Source: Kribbella qitaiheensis
GTDB lineage: Bacteria > Actinomycetota > Actinomycetes > Propionibacteriales > Kribbellaceae
Length of the DNA stretch: 64,000 bases
Assembly: GCF_014217565.1 (NCBI RefSeq)
Contig: NZ_CP043661.1
Span: 7,254,001 to 7,318,000, forward strand
Direction: 5' to 3'
Shown piece after piece: positions 43,896 through 52,668 of this stretch. The translations under genes and the position numbers were made by a program. A model generated the notes under the pieces. The model saw nothing but the letters and a program-made list of their open reading frames with translations. It did not search any database and was not told the DNA's origin. Numbering within the stretch: the first letter of the stretch is position 1; each line of letters begins with the position of its first letter.

Positions 43896-44894
43896 TCAGA
43901 GCGTGGCGGGGTCAAGATCGGGGCTCAAGGGTTCGGGATGCAACGGTGTCGGCGCCTCGGGAGGAGCCACCTTGCCGACGGACGACTGGGCAACGAAGGC
44001 GCCTAGCAGGACGATGAGGCCGCCGATGATCTGGTTCGTCTTCAGGGTCTCGCCGAGCAGGATCCAGGCGAACAGACCGGCCGCCACCACCTCGACGTAC
44101 GCGACCGCACCACCGATCGCGGCAGAGAGTCGCTGTACTGCGGCGGCGCCGGCGAGGTACGCGACCACGGTGCTGACCACGATCAGCCAGGCCGCGAACA
44201 CCCATCCCGGTGCGGAGCGTTCGCCGATCGCGATCGTGTCGGTGAGGGTGTGCCACGGGACAGCCCACGGCGCCGAGATCGCCGTCAGCAGCACCGCTCC
44301 GACGACGCTGCCGGCCGCAGTCATCACCAGCGGATCCGCGACCCCGGTCAGCTTGTCGATCAGGATGAAGTACACCGCTTGGCAGGCAGCGGCCGCGAGC
44401 CCGGCGAGCAGTCCGATCAGGTCGAGCTGCGACCCGGACCAGATCTCGACCACAGTGGCGAGACCGACCAGCGCGATCGCCACTCCGAGCGCGGCAGACC
44501 GCGGTACGGCGACCTTGCGGCCGAACTTCAGCCAGCCGACGACGAGCACCGGGCCGGAGAACTCCAGCAGGATCGCCACGCCGACCGGCAAGCGGCTGGC
44601 GGCGATGAAGAACAGCGTCTGGCAGCCGGCGATCCCGGTCAGGCCGTAGAGAACCAGTTGCGGCCAGGACTTCCGGGCGGCCAGGATCCCGGCGGGGCCG
44701 CGGAAGATCAGGACCAAGGGGACGAGCAGGACGGCAGCGCCCAGGATCCGCAGCCAGGCGGCCTGTTCGGGCGAGAAGCCGGCGTTGATCAGGGCCTTCG
44801 CGAACGGTCCCGAACCACCGAAGGTCACCGCTGAGAAGAGAGCAAAACCAAGTCCGGCCGATTTGGTCCGGGCGGCGTCCGGCGTTGCTTGCAT
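43896..44894 (-). CDS. EamA-family (DMT) transporter
   Basis: 332 aa from ATG 44894 (AGGAG ribosome binding site); an upstream in-frame start at 44957 is unlikely. Ten predicted membrane helices in two EamA repeats (~15-150 and ~165-300), the second ending in LLGETLKTNQIIGGLIVLLGAFVA. RhaT/RarD-like exporters of this fold handle amino acids, purines or other metabolites. It is divergent from the MarR gene, 147 bp apart, which may regulate it. Confidence 0.9.
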   Translation of the reverse strand: MQATPDAARTKSAGLGFALFSAVTFGGSGPFAKALINAGFSPEQAAWLRILGAAVLLVPLVLIFRGPAGILAARKSWPQLVLYGLTGIAGCQTLFFIAASRLPVGVAILLEFSGPVLVVGWLKFGRKVAVPRSAALGVAIALVGLATVVEIWSGSQLDLIGLLAGLAAAACQAVYFILIDKLTGVADPLVMTAAGSVVGAVLLTAISAPWAVPWHTLTDTIAIGERSAPGWVFAAWLIVVSTVVAYLAGAAAVQRLSAAIGGAVAYVEVVAAGLFAWILLGETLKTNQIIGGLIVLLGAFVAQSSVGKVAPPEAPTPLHPEPLSPDLDPATL

Positions 44895-45017
44895 TCTCAG
44901 CTCCTCACTCCTCGTCCAGGCGGACTCTGTACATGGGTGTAACTGTTTCACACTCATTACAGGCCGTCGATAGGGATATATCAGTAGCTGGACGTCTGAG
45001 CCGTCACGGGCAGATAC

Positions 45018-45041
45018 TACGGATCCGTATAGTACGGATCC
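45018..45041 (+). promoter_or_regulatory. MarR operator overlapping its own -10, next to the start codon
   Basis: GGATCCGTA (45021-45029), TAG, TACGGATCC (45033-45041): a perfect 9-3-9 inverted repeat whose last base touches the ATG at 45042. TATAGT (45028-45033) inside it is a good -10, so the transcript is probably leaderless and autorepressed. Confidence 0.75.
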
Positions 45042-45473
45042 ATGAAGTCCGAATCAGAAGAAACTGGCTTACTGCTGCTGGAGTTGCAGCGAGCGACTCA
45101 CGCGACGCTGCAAGAGTTGACGTCGAAGCTGGTCGACCTGGATCTGTCGGCCGCTGAGATCAACGCGCTCGGGAACTTGTCCGACGACCGGGCCCGGACC
45201 GTGTCGGAGCTCGGCGCGGCCATCGGCATCAGGCCGACCACGCTCACCGGCGTACTGGACCGGCTCGAGCGGCGTGGGCTGCTGACCCGAGGTACCCGGG
45301 CCGGTGATCGAAGGGTGGTGCTGATCGAGTTGACCGCCGATGGGCGCGAGACCGCGAGCCTCATCGCGGAGACGATCGCCGAGATCGAGCACCGCACCTT
45401 GGCGGGTCTCCCGAAGGAAGCGCTCAGCGGTTTTCGTCAGGTTCTCGCCGCGCTGGCGGGCAGTGATGAGTGA
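45042..45473 (+). CDS. MarR-family transcriptional regulator
   Basis: 143 aa. Winged helix-turn-helix at ~45-100 (RTVSELGAAIGIRPTTLTGVLDRLERRGLLTR, then the wing GDRRVVLIELTADG) with helical dimerisation ends. Starts at the ATG next to its operator. It overlaps the following gene by 8 bp, so they are co-translated. Candidate targets: itself, the downstream gene and the divergent EamA exporter. Confidence 0.92.
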   Translation: MKSESEETGLLLLELQRATHATLQELTSKLVDLDLSAAEINALGNLSDDRARTVSELGAAIGIRPTTLTGVLDRLERRGLLTRGTRAGDRRVVLIELTADGRETASLIAETIAEIEHRTLAGLPKEALSGFRQVLAALAGSDE

Positions 45474-45858
45474 CTTCGAGAGCTTGATGGCGAAGACCAT
45501 GCGGACGGCTGACCGGTTCGGGCATCGGGAGCACGTGCGGTTGACCTGGTTGGCGGTTCGCCGGCATGGGGTCGAAGGCGCGGTCGAGGTGGTCAGCCAA
45601 GGCATCCAGCAGACCGCTCGGTACGCCGGTGCGCCGCAGAAGTATCACGCGACCGTGAGCAGGGCCTGGGTGGAACTGATCGGGCACCACGTGATGGAGG
45701 AACGTCTCGACGACTTCGATGCCTTCGCCGAGCGCAATCCCGCGTTGCTCGACAAGCGTCTGCTGACGCGCTTCTACCGTTCGGCGACGCTCGCGACTCC
45801 CGCAGCCCGGACCGCTTGGGTCGAGCCCGATCTCGCCCCCTTTCCCTGGCGGCGCTAG
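45466..45858 (+). CDS. Conserved hypothetical protein coupled to MarR
   Basis: 130 aa from ATG 45466, overlapping the MarR stop. All-helical, with a conserved-looking core FGHREHVRLTWLAV, then KYHATVSRAWVELIG, rich in His and aromatic residues; this pattern recurs in uncharacterised small proteins next to regulators. No catalytic motif can be named. It overlaps the stop of the convergent membrane protein by 4 bp. Confidence 0.7.
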   Translation: MSDFESLMAKTMRTADRFGHREHVRLTWLAVRRHGVEGAVEVVSQGIQQTARYAGAPQKYHATVSRAWVELIGHHVMEERLDDFDAFAERNPALLDKRLLTRFYRSATLATPAARTAWVEPDLAPFPWRR

Positions 45859-46526
45859 AGCACGTTGACGGCGCGGGCGGCGACGATCGCAATGGTCAGC
45901 AGCGAGATGCCGGACTGGGTGCCCATCAGCGTCTTGGTCCGGGCGGTCAGTGGCATCGTGTCGGTCGGGCTGAACGCGGTGGCCGCGGTGAACGCGACGA
46001 ACAGGTAGTCGGTGAAGCCGGGCAGCCAGCCCTGCCAGCCCGGGATGTCGGCCGTCATCTGCGGGAACAGCAGGTCCGGCCGCTCTTCCTCGTGCTCGTG
46101 GTCGGGCATCCGGGCGAACGGTCCGCCGCGGTCGATCTCCCAGTACCAGACCGCGAACGCGACCACGTTCGTCACCCAGATCAGCAGTGCGGCCTTCACC
46201 AGCACCTTGCCGTCGTTGCTCTGCCCTTCGCCGAGATAGATGATCATGCCGGCCAAATAGATCGCATTAATCAGGACCACCACGCCAAGCAGTACGAGTT
46301 CGATCTTGCGCAGCCATGGCTCGTCCATCACCAGGTGGAACGGGTTCGTCCACACCAGTGGCACCAGTAGCGCGAGGCCGAGCGCAGGCAGCAGCCAGCG
46401 TGGCGCCTGCATGATGGGCGCGGGTATCGCGAATTGCAGCAACAACACCACCAGTACCGCCAGCGAAGCCGGCCACCGCCGGGTGTGTCGCTTGCTGGGT
46501 GCTGCCGCCTTCGGAACCGTGCTCAC
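45855..46526 (-). CDS. DUF1345-like integral membrane protein
   Basis: 223 aa from GTG 46526. Five to six membrane helices; the C-terminal part TAFSPTDTMPLTARTKTLMG and following helix resembles the DUF1345 family. A charged loop with HEHEEER lies mid-protein. Function unknown. It ends convergently with the MarR-coupled gene and shares its upstream region with the ArsR-like gene on the same strand, whose stop is within 41 nt. Confidence 0.75.
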   Translation of the reverse strand: MSTVPKAAAPSKRHTRRWPASLAVLVVLLLQFAIPAPIMQAPRWLLPALGLALLVPLVWTNPFHLVMDEPWLRKIELVLLGVVVLINAIYLAGMIIYLGEGQSNDGKVLVKAALLIWVTNVVAFAVWYWEIDRGGPFARMPDHEHEEERPDLLFPQMTADIPGWQGWLPGFTDYLFVAFTAATAFSPTDTMPLTARTKTLMGTQSGISLLTIAIVAARAVNVL

Positions 46527-46566
46527 AGCAGCATTCTGTCCCGCCCGGCCTTGTCCTGGTGGGATC

Positions 46567-47550
46567 TCAGCCGATCGAGGCGTCGACAACCGCCTGACCG
46601 ACATCTGTCCGCCGGTAATGCACCTGATGCCCGGTCCGCCTTCTGCTCACCAGCCCCGCGCCGTACAGGGCGGCAAGATGCTCCGCCACCGTCGCCAAAG
46701 CCAGTCCGTACTGCGCTGCCAAGGCGCTCGTGGTTGCCGGTGGATCCAGCGCGACCAGCAGCGTCGCGCGAGTCCGGCCGAGCAGGGTCGCCAGTGAATC
46801 CGGGGGAGCAGGCGCATCGGACCAGAGCCGGGCGGCGCCGCGGGCCGGATACACCACCGTCGGCTGGTATTCGGGCGCGGTGATCACGACGAGGTACGGC
46901 CACCCGAACACTCCTGGTACGAGCAGCAGACCTTCGCCGGTGAGTTCGCGATCCTGCTCGCGGAACTGCGAGGTGATCAGTTGATCGTTCTCCCAGCTCA
47001 ACGTCGGATGCAGGTCGTCGAACAACTTCGCCAGTCCGCCCGAGGTGAGCTGCTGACCGCGATACGCGATGTCGTCTTCGAGCACACGGCTGATCATCGG
47101 CCAGTCCGGCTCGATCAGAGCATGCCAGGCAGCTTCGATCTCGACAGCAAACCCTTCGCGAGCCGCAGCCGGGTCTTCCAACATCCGATTGATCGCCGGC
47201 GCTCCCGGATTGTCCCGCCCGTCACGAGACTGAATCAGCTCGGCCCTGACTTGATGCAACGGCGTACTACGAACCCGCGCAATCTCCGTCTCGAACCTAG
47301 CCCGCGAGGCCTTAGGCGGGGGAGTGAGAAAGTCAGGTGTGTACCCGCTCCGAGGCTGCACAGCCCGCAACATCCGCAGATCGAGCCCGGCCGTCTTATC
47401 AGCCTTGGCCGCGACCCACGGCGAATACAACGGCCGGGACCGCTGCCCCCCAAGCACCCGCACCGCCGACATCGTCTCCCACACCGGCGAAACCCCGAAC
47501 CGGCACCGAAGCGCATCCGCCTGACTGAACCTCAAAACCGGCACACCCAC
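46567..47550 (-). CDS. ArsR-type helix-turn-helix regulator with N-terminal DUF5937-like domain
   Basis: 327 aa from GTG 47550 (GTG 47544 also possible). The C-terminal ~85 residues are a winged helix-turn-helix (LDPPATTSALAAQYGLALA, then TVAEHLAALYGAGLVSRRR). The N-terminal ~230 residues match the long domain seen in actinobacterial ArsR-type proteins (VLRFSQADALRCRFGVSPVW ...). No metal-binding Cys pair is seen. It is divergent from an MFS transporter, 61 bp apart, the classical regulator/efflux pair. Confidence 0.87.
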   Translation of the reverse strand: MGVPVLRFSQADALRCRFGVSPVWETMSAVRVLGGQRSRPLYSPWVAAKADKTAGLDLRMLRAVQPRSGYTPDFLTPPPKASRARFETEIARVRSTPLHQVRAELIQSRDGRDNPGAPAINRMLEDPAAAREGFAVEIEAAWHALIEPDWPMISRVLEDDIAYRGQQLTSGGLAKLFDDLHPTLSWENDQLITSQFREQDRELTGEGLLLVPGVFGWPYLVVITAPEYQPTVVYPARGAARLWSDAPAPPDSLATLLGRTRATLLVALDPPATTSALAAQYGLALATVAEHLAALYGAGLVSRRRTGHQVHYRRTDVGQAVVDASIG

Positions 47551-47611
47551 CCACTTTCGGCCACCCCCGAAACACTACCTCCGCCCAACCCTTACGCCCA
47601 CGCTCACCCAC

Positions 47612-48838
47612 ATGCCCACCCCCACCCCACCTACCCCCACCCCCGCGGCCCCGGCGCGCAGTGCTGGTTATGGCGCGGTGCTGCGAGTTCCTGGGTTGCG
47701 GGCGATCTTCTTCGCGCATGCTGTGTCGATGGCCGGGACGGTTGCGGCTGAGGTTGCGCTTTCGATCTTGGTCTTCGAGCGGACCCGGTCGCCGCTGCTG
47801 TCCGCACTGGTTCTGGTGTGTTCGTTCCTGCCCTATGCGCTCGGCGGGGTAGCGCTCTCTTCGATCGCGGATCGTTTCCCCGCCAGGCGCGTCCTGGTCT
47901 GCTGCGATCTGGTCAGTGCGACGGCGATCGCCGCGATGCTCATCCCAGGAATGGCAGTCGCGACCCTGCTCGGACTGCTGCTGGTGACCGGCACCGTCGC
48001 CCCGATCTTCGCCGGCGCCCGAGCGGCCAGCCTCGCCCATCTACTCCATGCCGAGTTGTTCCCAACCGGGCGGTCATTGCTCAGGGCAATCAGCCAGCTG
48101 ACCCTCCTGGCCGGCTTCGCCGTCGGCGCCATCGCGGTCGCGGCGATCGGGCCCACCTGGCTGCTCGGCCTGGACGCCGGGACCTTCGTGGCGTCAGCCG
48201 TGCTGATCGGAATCGGCACCCCATCAACACCGAGGACCGCCGCGCCAACTCGCAGTACCGTGCGGGAATCCCTTGCGGGCTTGGGATATATCTTCGGCAA
48301 CAAACGACTCAGGAGATTGATCGTGCTGTCCTGGATCGTCCCGGCATTCTCATCGATGCCAGACGGACTGGCCGTCGCCTACACCGCACAGACCGGGGTC
48401 GCAGCCTCACTGGCCGGTGCGTTGTTCACCGGGTACGCCGCAGGCTCGATCCTCGGCGAGCTCGTCGCGACACGCCTCGCGCCGAGCACCCGAAGACGAC
48501 TCGTGATCCCGCTGATCCTCGTCACCCAGCTGCCCGCGATCGCTTTCGTGACCGAGCCGGCAATCCCGGTGGCGGCGGTGCTGCTGGCGATCTCGGGTTG
48601 CGGATACGCGTTCAACCAGGGGATCGATCCGCTGATCCTGGTCGCCAGCGACCCGGCGTACCGGGGGAGGCTGTTTACCGTCCAAACCAGCGGACTGATG
48701 GCGATCCAGGGCGTCGGCATCGCGTTGGCCGGGCTGCTCGGCACACTCATCCGTCCCAACCTGGCGATCTGCGTCGGCGGCCTGGTGGGTACCGCGACAA
48801 CCATGATCCTGGCCCGGAGAACGCTCTCGGACAGCTGA
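47612..48838 (+). CDS. MFS transporter
   Basis: 408 aa, 12 predicted helices, with the loop 2-3 motif SSIADRFPARRVLV (the GxxxDRxGRR type) near residue 85. A Pro/Thr-rich N-terminus (MPTPTPPTPTPAAPA) precedes helix 1. A drug or metabolite exporter is likely, controlled by the divergent ArsR-type protein. The gene ends just before the 22-bp tandem repeats. Confidence 0.9.
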   Translation: MPTPTPPTPTPAAPARSAGYGAVLRVPGLRAIFFAHAVSMAGTVAAEVALSILVFERTRSPLLSALVLVCSFLPYALGGVALSSIADRFPARRVLVCCDLVSATAIAAMLIPGMAVATLLGLLLVTGTVAPIFAGARAASLAHLLHAELFPTGRSLLRAISQLTLLAGFAVGAIAVAAIGPTWLLGLDAGTFVASAVLIGIGTPSTPRTAAPTRSTVRESLAGLGYIFGNKRLRRLIVLSWIVPAFSSMPDGLAVAYTAQTGVAASLAGALFTGYAAGSILGELVATRLAPSTRRRLVIPLILVTQLPAIAFVTEPAIPVAAVLLAISGCGYAFNQGIDPLILVASDPAYRGRLFTVQTSGLMAIQGVGIALAGLLGTLIRPNLAICVGGLVGTATTMILARRTLSDS

Positions 48839-48841
48839 CCG

Positions 48842-48929
48842 GCGTACTGCTCACCAGGGTCCCGCGTACTGCTCACCAGGGTCCCGCGTACTGCTCACCA
48901 GGGTCCCGCGTACTGCTCACCAGGGGATG
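48842..48929. repeat. 22-bp tandem repeat, four units
   Basis: Units start at 48842, 48864, 48886 and 48908, each beginning GCGTACTGCTCACCAGGG; the first three are identical and the fourth diverges in its last bases. The array starts 3 bp after the MFS stop and runs into the last codons of the convergent SDR gene (stop 48917-48919). Each unit carries the window-wide GTACTGC heptamer. Confidence 0.95.
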
Positions 48930-49654
48930 GAGTCGTTCGCGCCGGGACCACGGGAGACGCCGGTCGGGCCATCGACCGGAAGCGTGGCCAGATAGACCGG
49001 CGCGACAGCCCCGTCGGCGACGGTGCGACTGCCTCGCGGGAACTCCGCAGCCGTGTTCAGATCGGTCGGAACCAGCCCGGGAGTGGCGGCGTTCACCTTG
49101 ATGCCATCGGCCCGCAGCGCCGCCGCATACAGGACGGTCAACGCGTTGAGCGCGGCCTTGGACGAGCTGTAGGCCAGCATCTGATGGCTCGACTGCGCGG
49201 TCCCGAAATCGCTCAGCCGTGTCAGCGAACCGAGGCTGCTGGACATGTTGACGACCCGTGCGTTCGGCGACTTGCGCAGCAGCGGGATGCAGGCCGACGT
49301 CACCGTCGCGACGCCGAAAACATTGACCTCGTACGTCGTACGGAGGTGCTCGGCGGTCATGTCCACCAGGTCGACGCCCCACTCGTCGGCTATCCCAGCG
49401 TTGTTGACCAGGATGTCGAGCCGGCCGGAGTCGGCCTCGATCGACTTCACCGCGGCACCGACCGATTCGGCATCCGTCACATCCAACTGGACGAAGCGGA
49501 CGTCCCCGGCGAGCTCCGCCGCGGCAGCCTCACCACGGGAGGCGTCCCGAGCGCCGATGTAGACAGTGAAGCCGTGGTCTGCGAGTTGCCGGGCGATCTC
49601 CCGGCCGATTCCTTTGTTGGCACCGGTCACCAGTGCTACTTCGTTGGTGTTCAT
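48917..49654 (-). CDS. Classical short-chain dehydrogenase/reductase
   Basis: 245 aa. Cofactor motif TGANKGIG (residues ~10-17), NNAG, catalytic Ser in NMSSSLGS and YxxxK as YSSSK. Very similar in layout to plant-type carbonyl reductase-like SDRs in bacteria. Its 3' end overlaps the 22-bp tandem repeat array. Divergent from a LysR gene (70 bp), which probably regulates it. Confidence 0.93.
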   Translation of the reverse strand: MNTNEVALVTGANKGIGREIARQLADHGFTVYIGARDASRGEAAAAELAGDVRFVQLDVTDAESVGAAVKSIEADSGRLDILVNNAGIADEWGVDLVDMTAEHLRTTYEVNVFGVATVTSACIPLLRKSPNARVVNMSSSLGSLTRLSDFGTAQSSHQMLAYSSSKAALNALTVLYAAALRADGIKVNAATPGLVPTDLNTAAEFPRGSRTVADGAVAPVYLATLPVDGPTGVSRGPGANDSIPW

Positions 49655-49724
49655 GTCTTCAAGTTCAGCCGCCGTCGGCCCAAAAGAAAAAGACCGATCG
49701 GGTGGCCCGGCATACCCTGGAGGT

Positions 49725-50657
49725 ATGGCGGAACCCGAGATCCGTGAACTGCGCTACTTCCGCGCGGTCGCGGAGGATCTGAACATCACCCGTGCGTCCG
49801 AGCGACTCGGCATCGCCCAGCCGCCGCTGTCGCGGGCGATGCGTGCGCTGGAGAGCCGGCTGGGTGTTGCTCTGTTCGACCGCTCCGACCCGCGCCGGAT
49901 CGGCCTGACCGAGGCCGGTGAGACGTTGCTCAAGGAATCGGCCCAGGTGCTCGACGCACTAGACGCCGCAGTACGCCGTACGCAGCGCGCCGGATCGGCG
50001 ACGAAGACATTGGTCGTCACCGCGAAGCCGGGAGTCGCCACCGATCTGCTCAACTATGTCGTCAACGAGCTCCGCGACGTGCCGGGCGCACCCGAGATCC
50101 GGTTCGACGTCACCGGCCTCGGTGAGCAGGTGGAGCGGATCACGGACGGCCGTGCCGACCTGGCGATCCTCGGGTCGCCGTACCTCGACAACCCTTTGGC
50201 GCAAGAGGTTCTGCTCACCGAGGGCCGGATGGCAGTGCTGCCGGTCGGTCACGAGCTGGCCGACCGCGAGGTGCTCGGGATCGACGACCTGCGCGACCTC
50301 CCGTTCGCCCACCGGCCAGGCGCATCCGTTGCCAGCCGCAACTACTGGTCGGGACAGCCGGACGGTCAGCCGGCTGGTACTCCGACCGGCCCGCTGGTGA
50401 ACGACACCGCCCAGATGCTCGAAGTAATCGCTCTAGGCCAGGCAGTCGCCTTGCTCCCGGTCTCGTTCGCCCTCCGCAACGCCCGCCCCGATCTGGTCTA
50501 CCGCCCAGTCCCCGACGCCGAACCCCACACGATGGTGGTCGCCTGGAAACCCGGCAACCCCTCACCATGGGTCGCCCGCTACATCGAAACCGCCAAACGC
50601 TGGAGCCAAGAGAACGCCGACGCTAGCCGCGGGAACGAACTACCACTGGAGCTGTAA
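49725..50657 (+). CDS. LysR-family transcriptional regulator
   Basis: 310 aa from ATG 49725. N-terminal helix-turn-helix (ELRYFRAVAEDLNITRASE, RLGIAQPPLSRAMRALESRL) and a periplasmic-binding-protein-like effector domain. GGAGGT lies only 1 nt upstream and TACCCT 6 nt further up, so initiation may be leaderless. It probably controls the divergent SDR gene. Confidence 0.92.
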   Translation: MAEPEIRELRYFRAVAEDLNITRASERLGIAQPPLSRAMRALESRLGVALFDRSDPRRIGLTEAGETLLKESAQVLDALDAAVRRTQRAGSATKTLVVTAKPGVATDLLNYVVNELRDVPGAPEIRFDVTGLGEQVERITDGRADLAILGSPYLDNPLAQEVLLTEGRMAVLPVGHELADREVLGIDDLRDLPFAHRPGASVASRNYWSGQPDGQPAGTPTGPLVNDTAQMLEVIALGQAVALLPVSFALRNARPDLVYRPVPDAEPHTMVVAWKPGNPSPWVARYIETAKRWSQENADASRGNELPLEL

Positions 50658-50712
50658 CGAGCGCCCGCCCCTTTCGCGCCTCCTACGTCGGCCGCCCGCC
50701 CACCCGCAGTTC

Positions 50713-51138
50713 ATGCTCTTCAACAACCTCGGCATGATCGACACGCTCTACCCGCTGATCCTGCCCGCCTTCTTCGGCTCACCCTTCTACATCTTCCTGT
50801 TCCGCCAGTTCTTCGCCCGAATGCCGCCCGAGCTCGCGGACGCGGGCCGTCGTGGACGGCTGTGGCTGGTTCCGGATGTTCCTTCTCGTCTACCTCCCAC
50901 TTGCCCGCCCCGCGGTAGTGGCAATCTCGATTCTTCTCTTCATGGGCTACTGGAACAACTTCCTCGGACCGGCCATCTACATCAACTCAGACCAATGGAA
51001 AACCTTGCCCTCGCCCTGGCCGGCTTCCAATCCGTCAACGGCACCGACACCCCGTTGCTAATGGCAACCTCCGTCCTGATCACCCTGCCCTGTCTGGCCA
51101 TCTTCTTCTTCGCCCAAAACAAATCACCAACGGCATAA
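50713..51138 (+). pseudogene. Relic of a CUT1 sugar ABC-transporter permease (MalG type)
   Basis: Only the C-terminal half remains, in pieces. MLFNNLGMIDTLYPLILPAF and FARMPPELADAG are in one frame, DGCGWFRMFLLVYLPLARPA and MGYWNNFLGPAIYINSDQWK in another, then ALALAGFQSVNGTDTPLL back in the first. The EAA-loop region is the site of the first shift and there is no N-terminal half, no partner permease and no binding protein. Two compensating shifts and the truncation make a true decaying gene more likely than sequence error. Confidence 0.8.
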
Positions 51139-51332
51139 CCTTCACCGGCGGCAGATGGCCCCCGCACAACCCCCTTTCGCATCCTTCTGTCTTGACCGAT
51201 CCGCCGTCGCGCTCGTGGCACACCTGTTAGGTAGCGGATCGTCAGCTCGTGGGCCAGTTTGCTGGCGACCACGACTAGTTCAGGGCCTCAAATGTTGACC
51301 GGTGAGGACGAATTCGATGCTCAGTCGACTCG

Positions 51333-52601
51333 CTACTGGTTCGGCGGCGTCCATGAGTATCCGGTTGGAATCAACTCTCCACTGTCAGGGGTGAACGGCA
51401 TGATCCTGAAGTTGCCTGACCTGGGGTCAACCTCACCGTTGGACAGAAACTGGATGTCGCTGAGGATGCCAAGGATGCATTGCCCGGGATGCTGACGAGC
51501 ATGGTCAACCTCGCCTCGTGTTACGAGAACAGATGAGCCGGTTGACTCGGTTCCCTTTGCTTCTAGGAAGAGGACGGCAGCGTCTTTGACCGCGACTGCG
51601 TCGTACGGGTGGCCGTACCTCACGTCCTCGACTATCCAATTCTTGTCCCGGTAGTGCTTCTCCAGACGTGCTTGAGCGAGATCTTCTACCTGCTTTCTAC
51701 GAAGCGGATCCAGTTGCCATCGCTGCCTCGGCGTCGTGCGGGAGTGGATCGGTCGGCCAAGGTGCTCACTCCATAGATTCTCGAGTTCCTCAGCCTGTGG
51801 ACTGGCGACGACGATGCCGCTCGACTGAGGTTCCCATTCTTGGTGGGGCAGTTGGGCCTTGAGTACCTCGATGGGCAGTAAATGCTCCGGGCGAAGTAGT
51901 GTGCCCCAATCGATGAACGCATAGTTGGCTGTCTTCGATTCGTCTAGCCAGTGGTTGTCTTGAAAGACTCTGCTGTTGAACGTGCCCGAGCCGAGCAGAC
52001 CCCTTTCGCCGCTGCCCTGCTGGAGCAGGAAGACTCGATCGCCGGGAACAATCGTCTTCCGGCGTAAACCTGTCGACCACGAGCCACGAACGATTCTTCC
52101 GCTGTCGGTCGATGCACATTCCCGCTCGTAGTCGGTCGGCTTGAGTTGCCAGAGGTCGGGGTTGTATGTAACGAGATATGTCGCCCTGGATTCCGGCGGC
52201 CGGACCGCTCGCTGGGCGGACGAAAGTGCGTCCGACTCGGAGGTGTCGAAGTATCCGACTGGATTCCGCCCCGACGGCGCCCTACGTCCGATCAAGCAGT
52301 CACGAGCAGGGTCGCCAGGCAGCAGGACCTGACCGATGAGTGCCTTCTTCGGCCGCTGACGACGTGGATCATCGACATCCTCAAGACCGTCGATCTCCGC
52401 GACGACTCGGATCTGGCCGTCGAAGGAGAGAGTGGCGAAACGCTGATCTAGTACGTCCGGTCCCAGTGCCCAGCGGCCGCGATTGACCCGCCACAGATCC
52501 TCGTCACTGCACAACGGGTCCCAGCCGACCCAAGTTCGATTCATCGAGTCGGTCTTTTGATCAATCTCGAAAGCATTCTTCAGTTTGAAGTTGATACCCA
52601 T
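51333..52601 (-). CDS. EVE-domain/DUF3883 protein, putative modification-dependent nuclease
   Basis: About 422 aa from ATG 52601 (ATG 52544 also possible; no clear ribosome binding site). Residues ~20-135: a domain opening TWVGWDPLCSDEDLWRVNRG. Residues ~140-280: an EVE (PUA-like) domain (TYLVTYNPDLW; PGDRVFLLQQGSGERGLLGSG; EWEPQSSGI). Residues ~300-422: DUF3883, with a PD-(D/E)xK-like core D334 ... E347-A-K349 (PYDAVAVKDAAVLFLEAKG). EVE domains bind modified cytosines in DNA or RNA, and DUF3883 is a nuclease-like fold, so a type IV-like restriction role is inferred. GC content is visibly lower than in neighbours (lines of ~50-58%), a sign of transfer. It lies next to a permease relic and an XRE regulator. 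Confidence 0.8.
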   Translation of the reverse strand: MGINFKLKNAFEIDQKTDSMNRTWVGWDPLCSDEDLWRVNRGRWALGPDVLDQRFATLSFDGQIRVVAEIDGLEDVDDPRRQRPKKALIGQVLLPGDPARDCLIGRRAPSGRNPVGYFDTSESDALSSAQRAVRPPESRATYLVTYNPDLWQLKPTDYERECASTDSGRIVRGSWSTGLRRKTIVPGDRVFLLQQGSGERGLLGSGTFNSRVFQDNHWLDESKTANYAFIDWGTLLRPEHLLPIEVLKAQLPHQEWEPQSSGIVVASPQAEELENLWSEHLGRPIHSRTTPRQRWQLDPLRRKQVEDLAQARLEKHYRDKNWIVEDVRYGHPYDAVAVKDAAVLFLEAKGTESTGSSVLVTRGEVDHARQHPGQCILGILSDIQFLSNGEVDPRSGNFRIMPFTPDSGELIPTGYSWTPPNQ

Positions 52602-52668
52602 GCAAAGCAGTCTCGGGCAGATCTGATTCTTAGGGTGAGACACGCCGTCGGGAGCGTGCATTGCGGGT

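Noticed and set aside
48842..48929. CRISPR array
   Set aside because: The 22-bp units are tandem without spacers and there are no cas genes.
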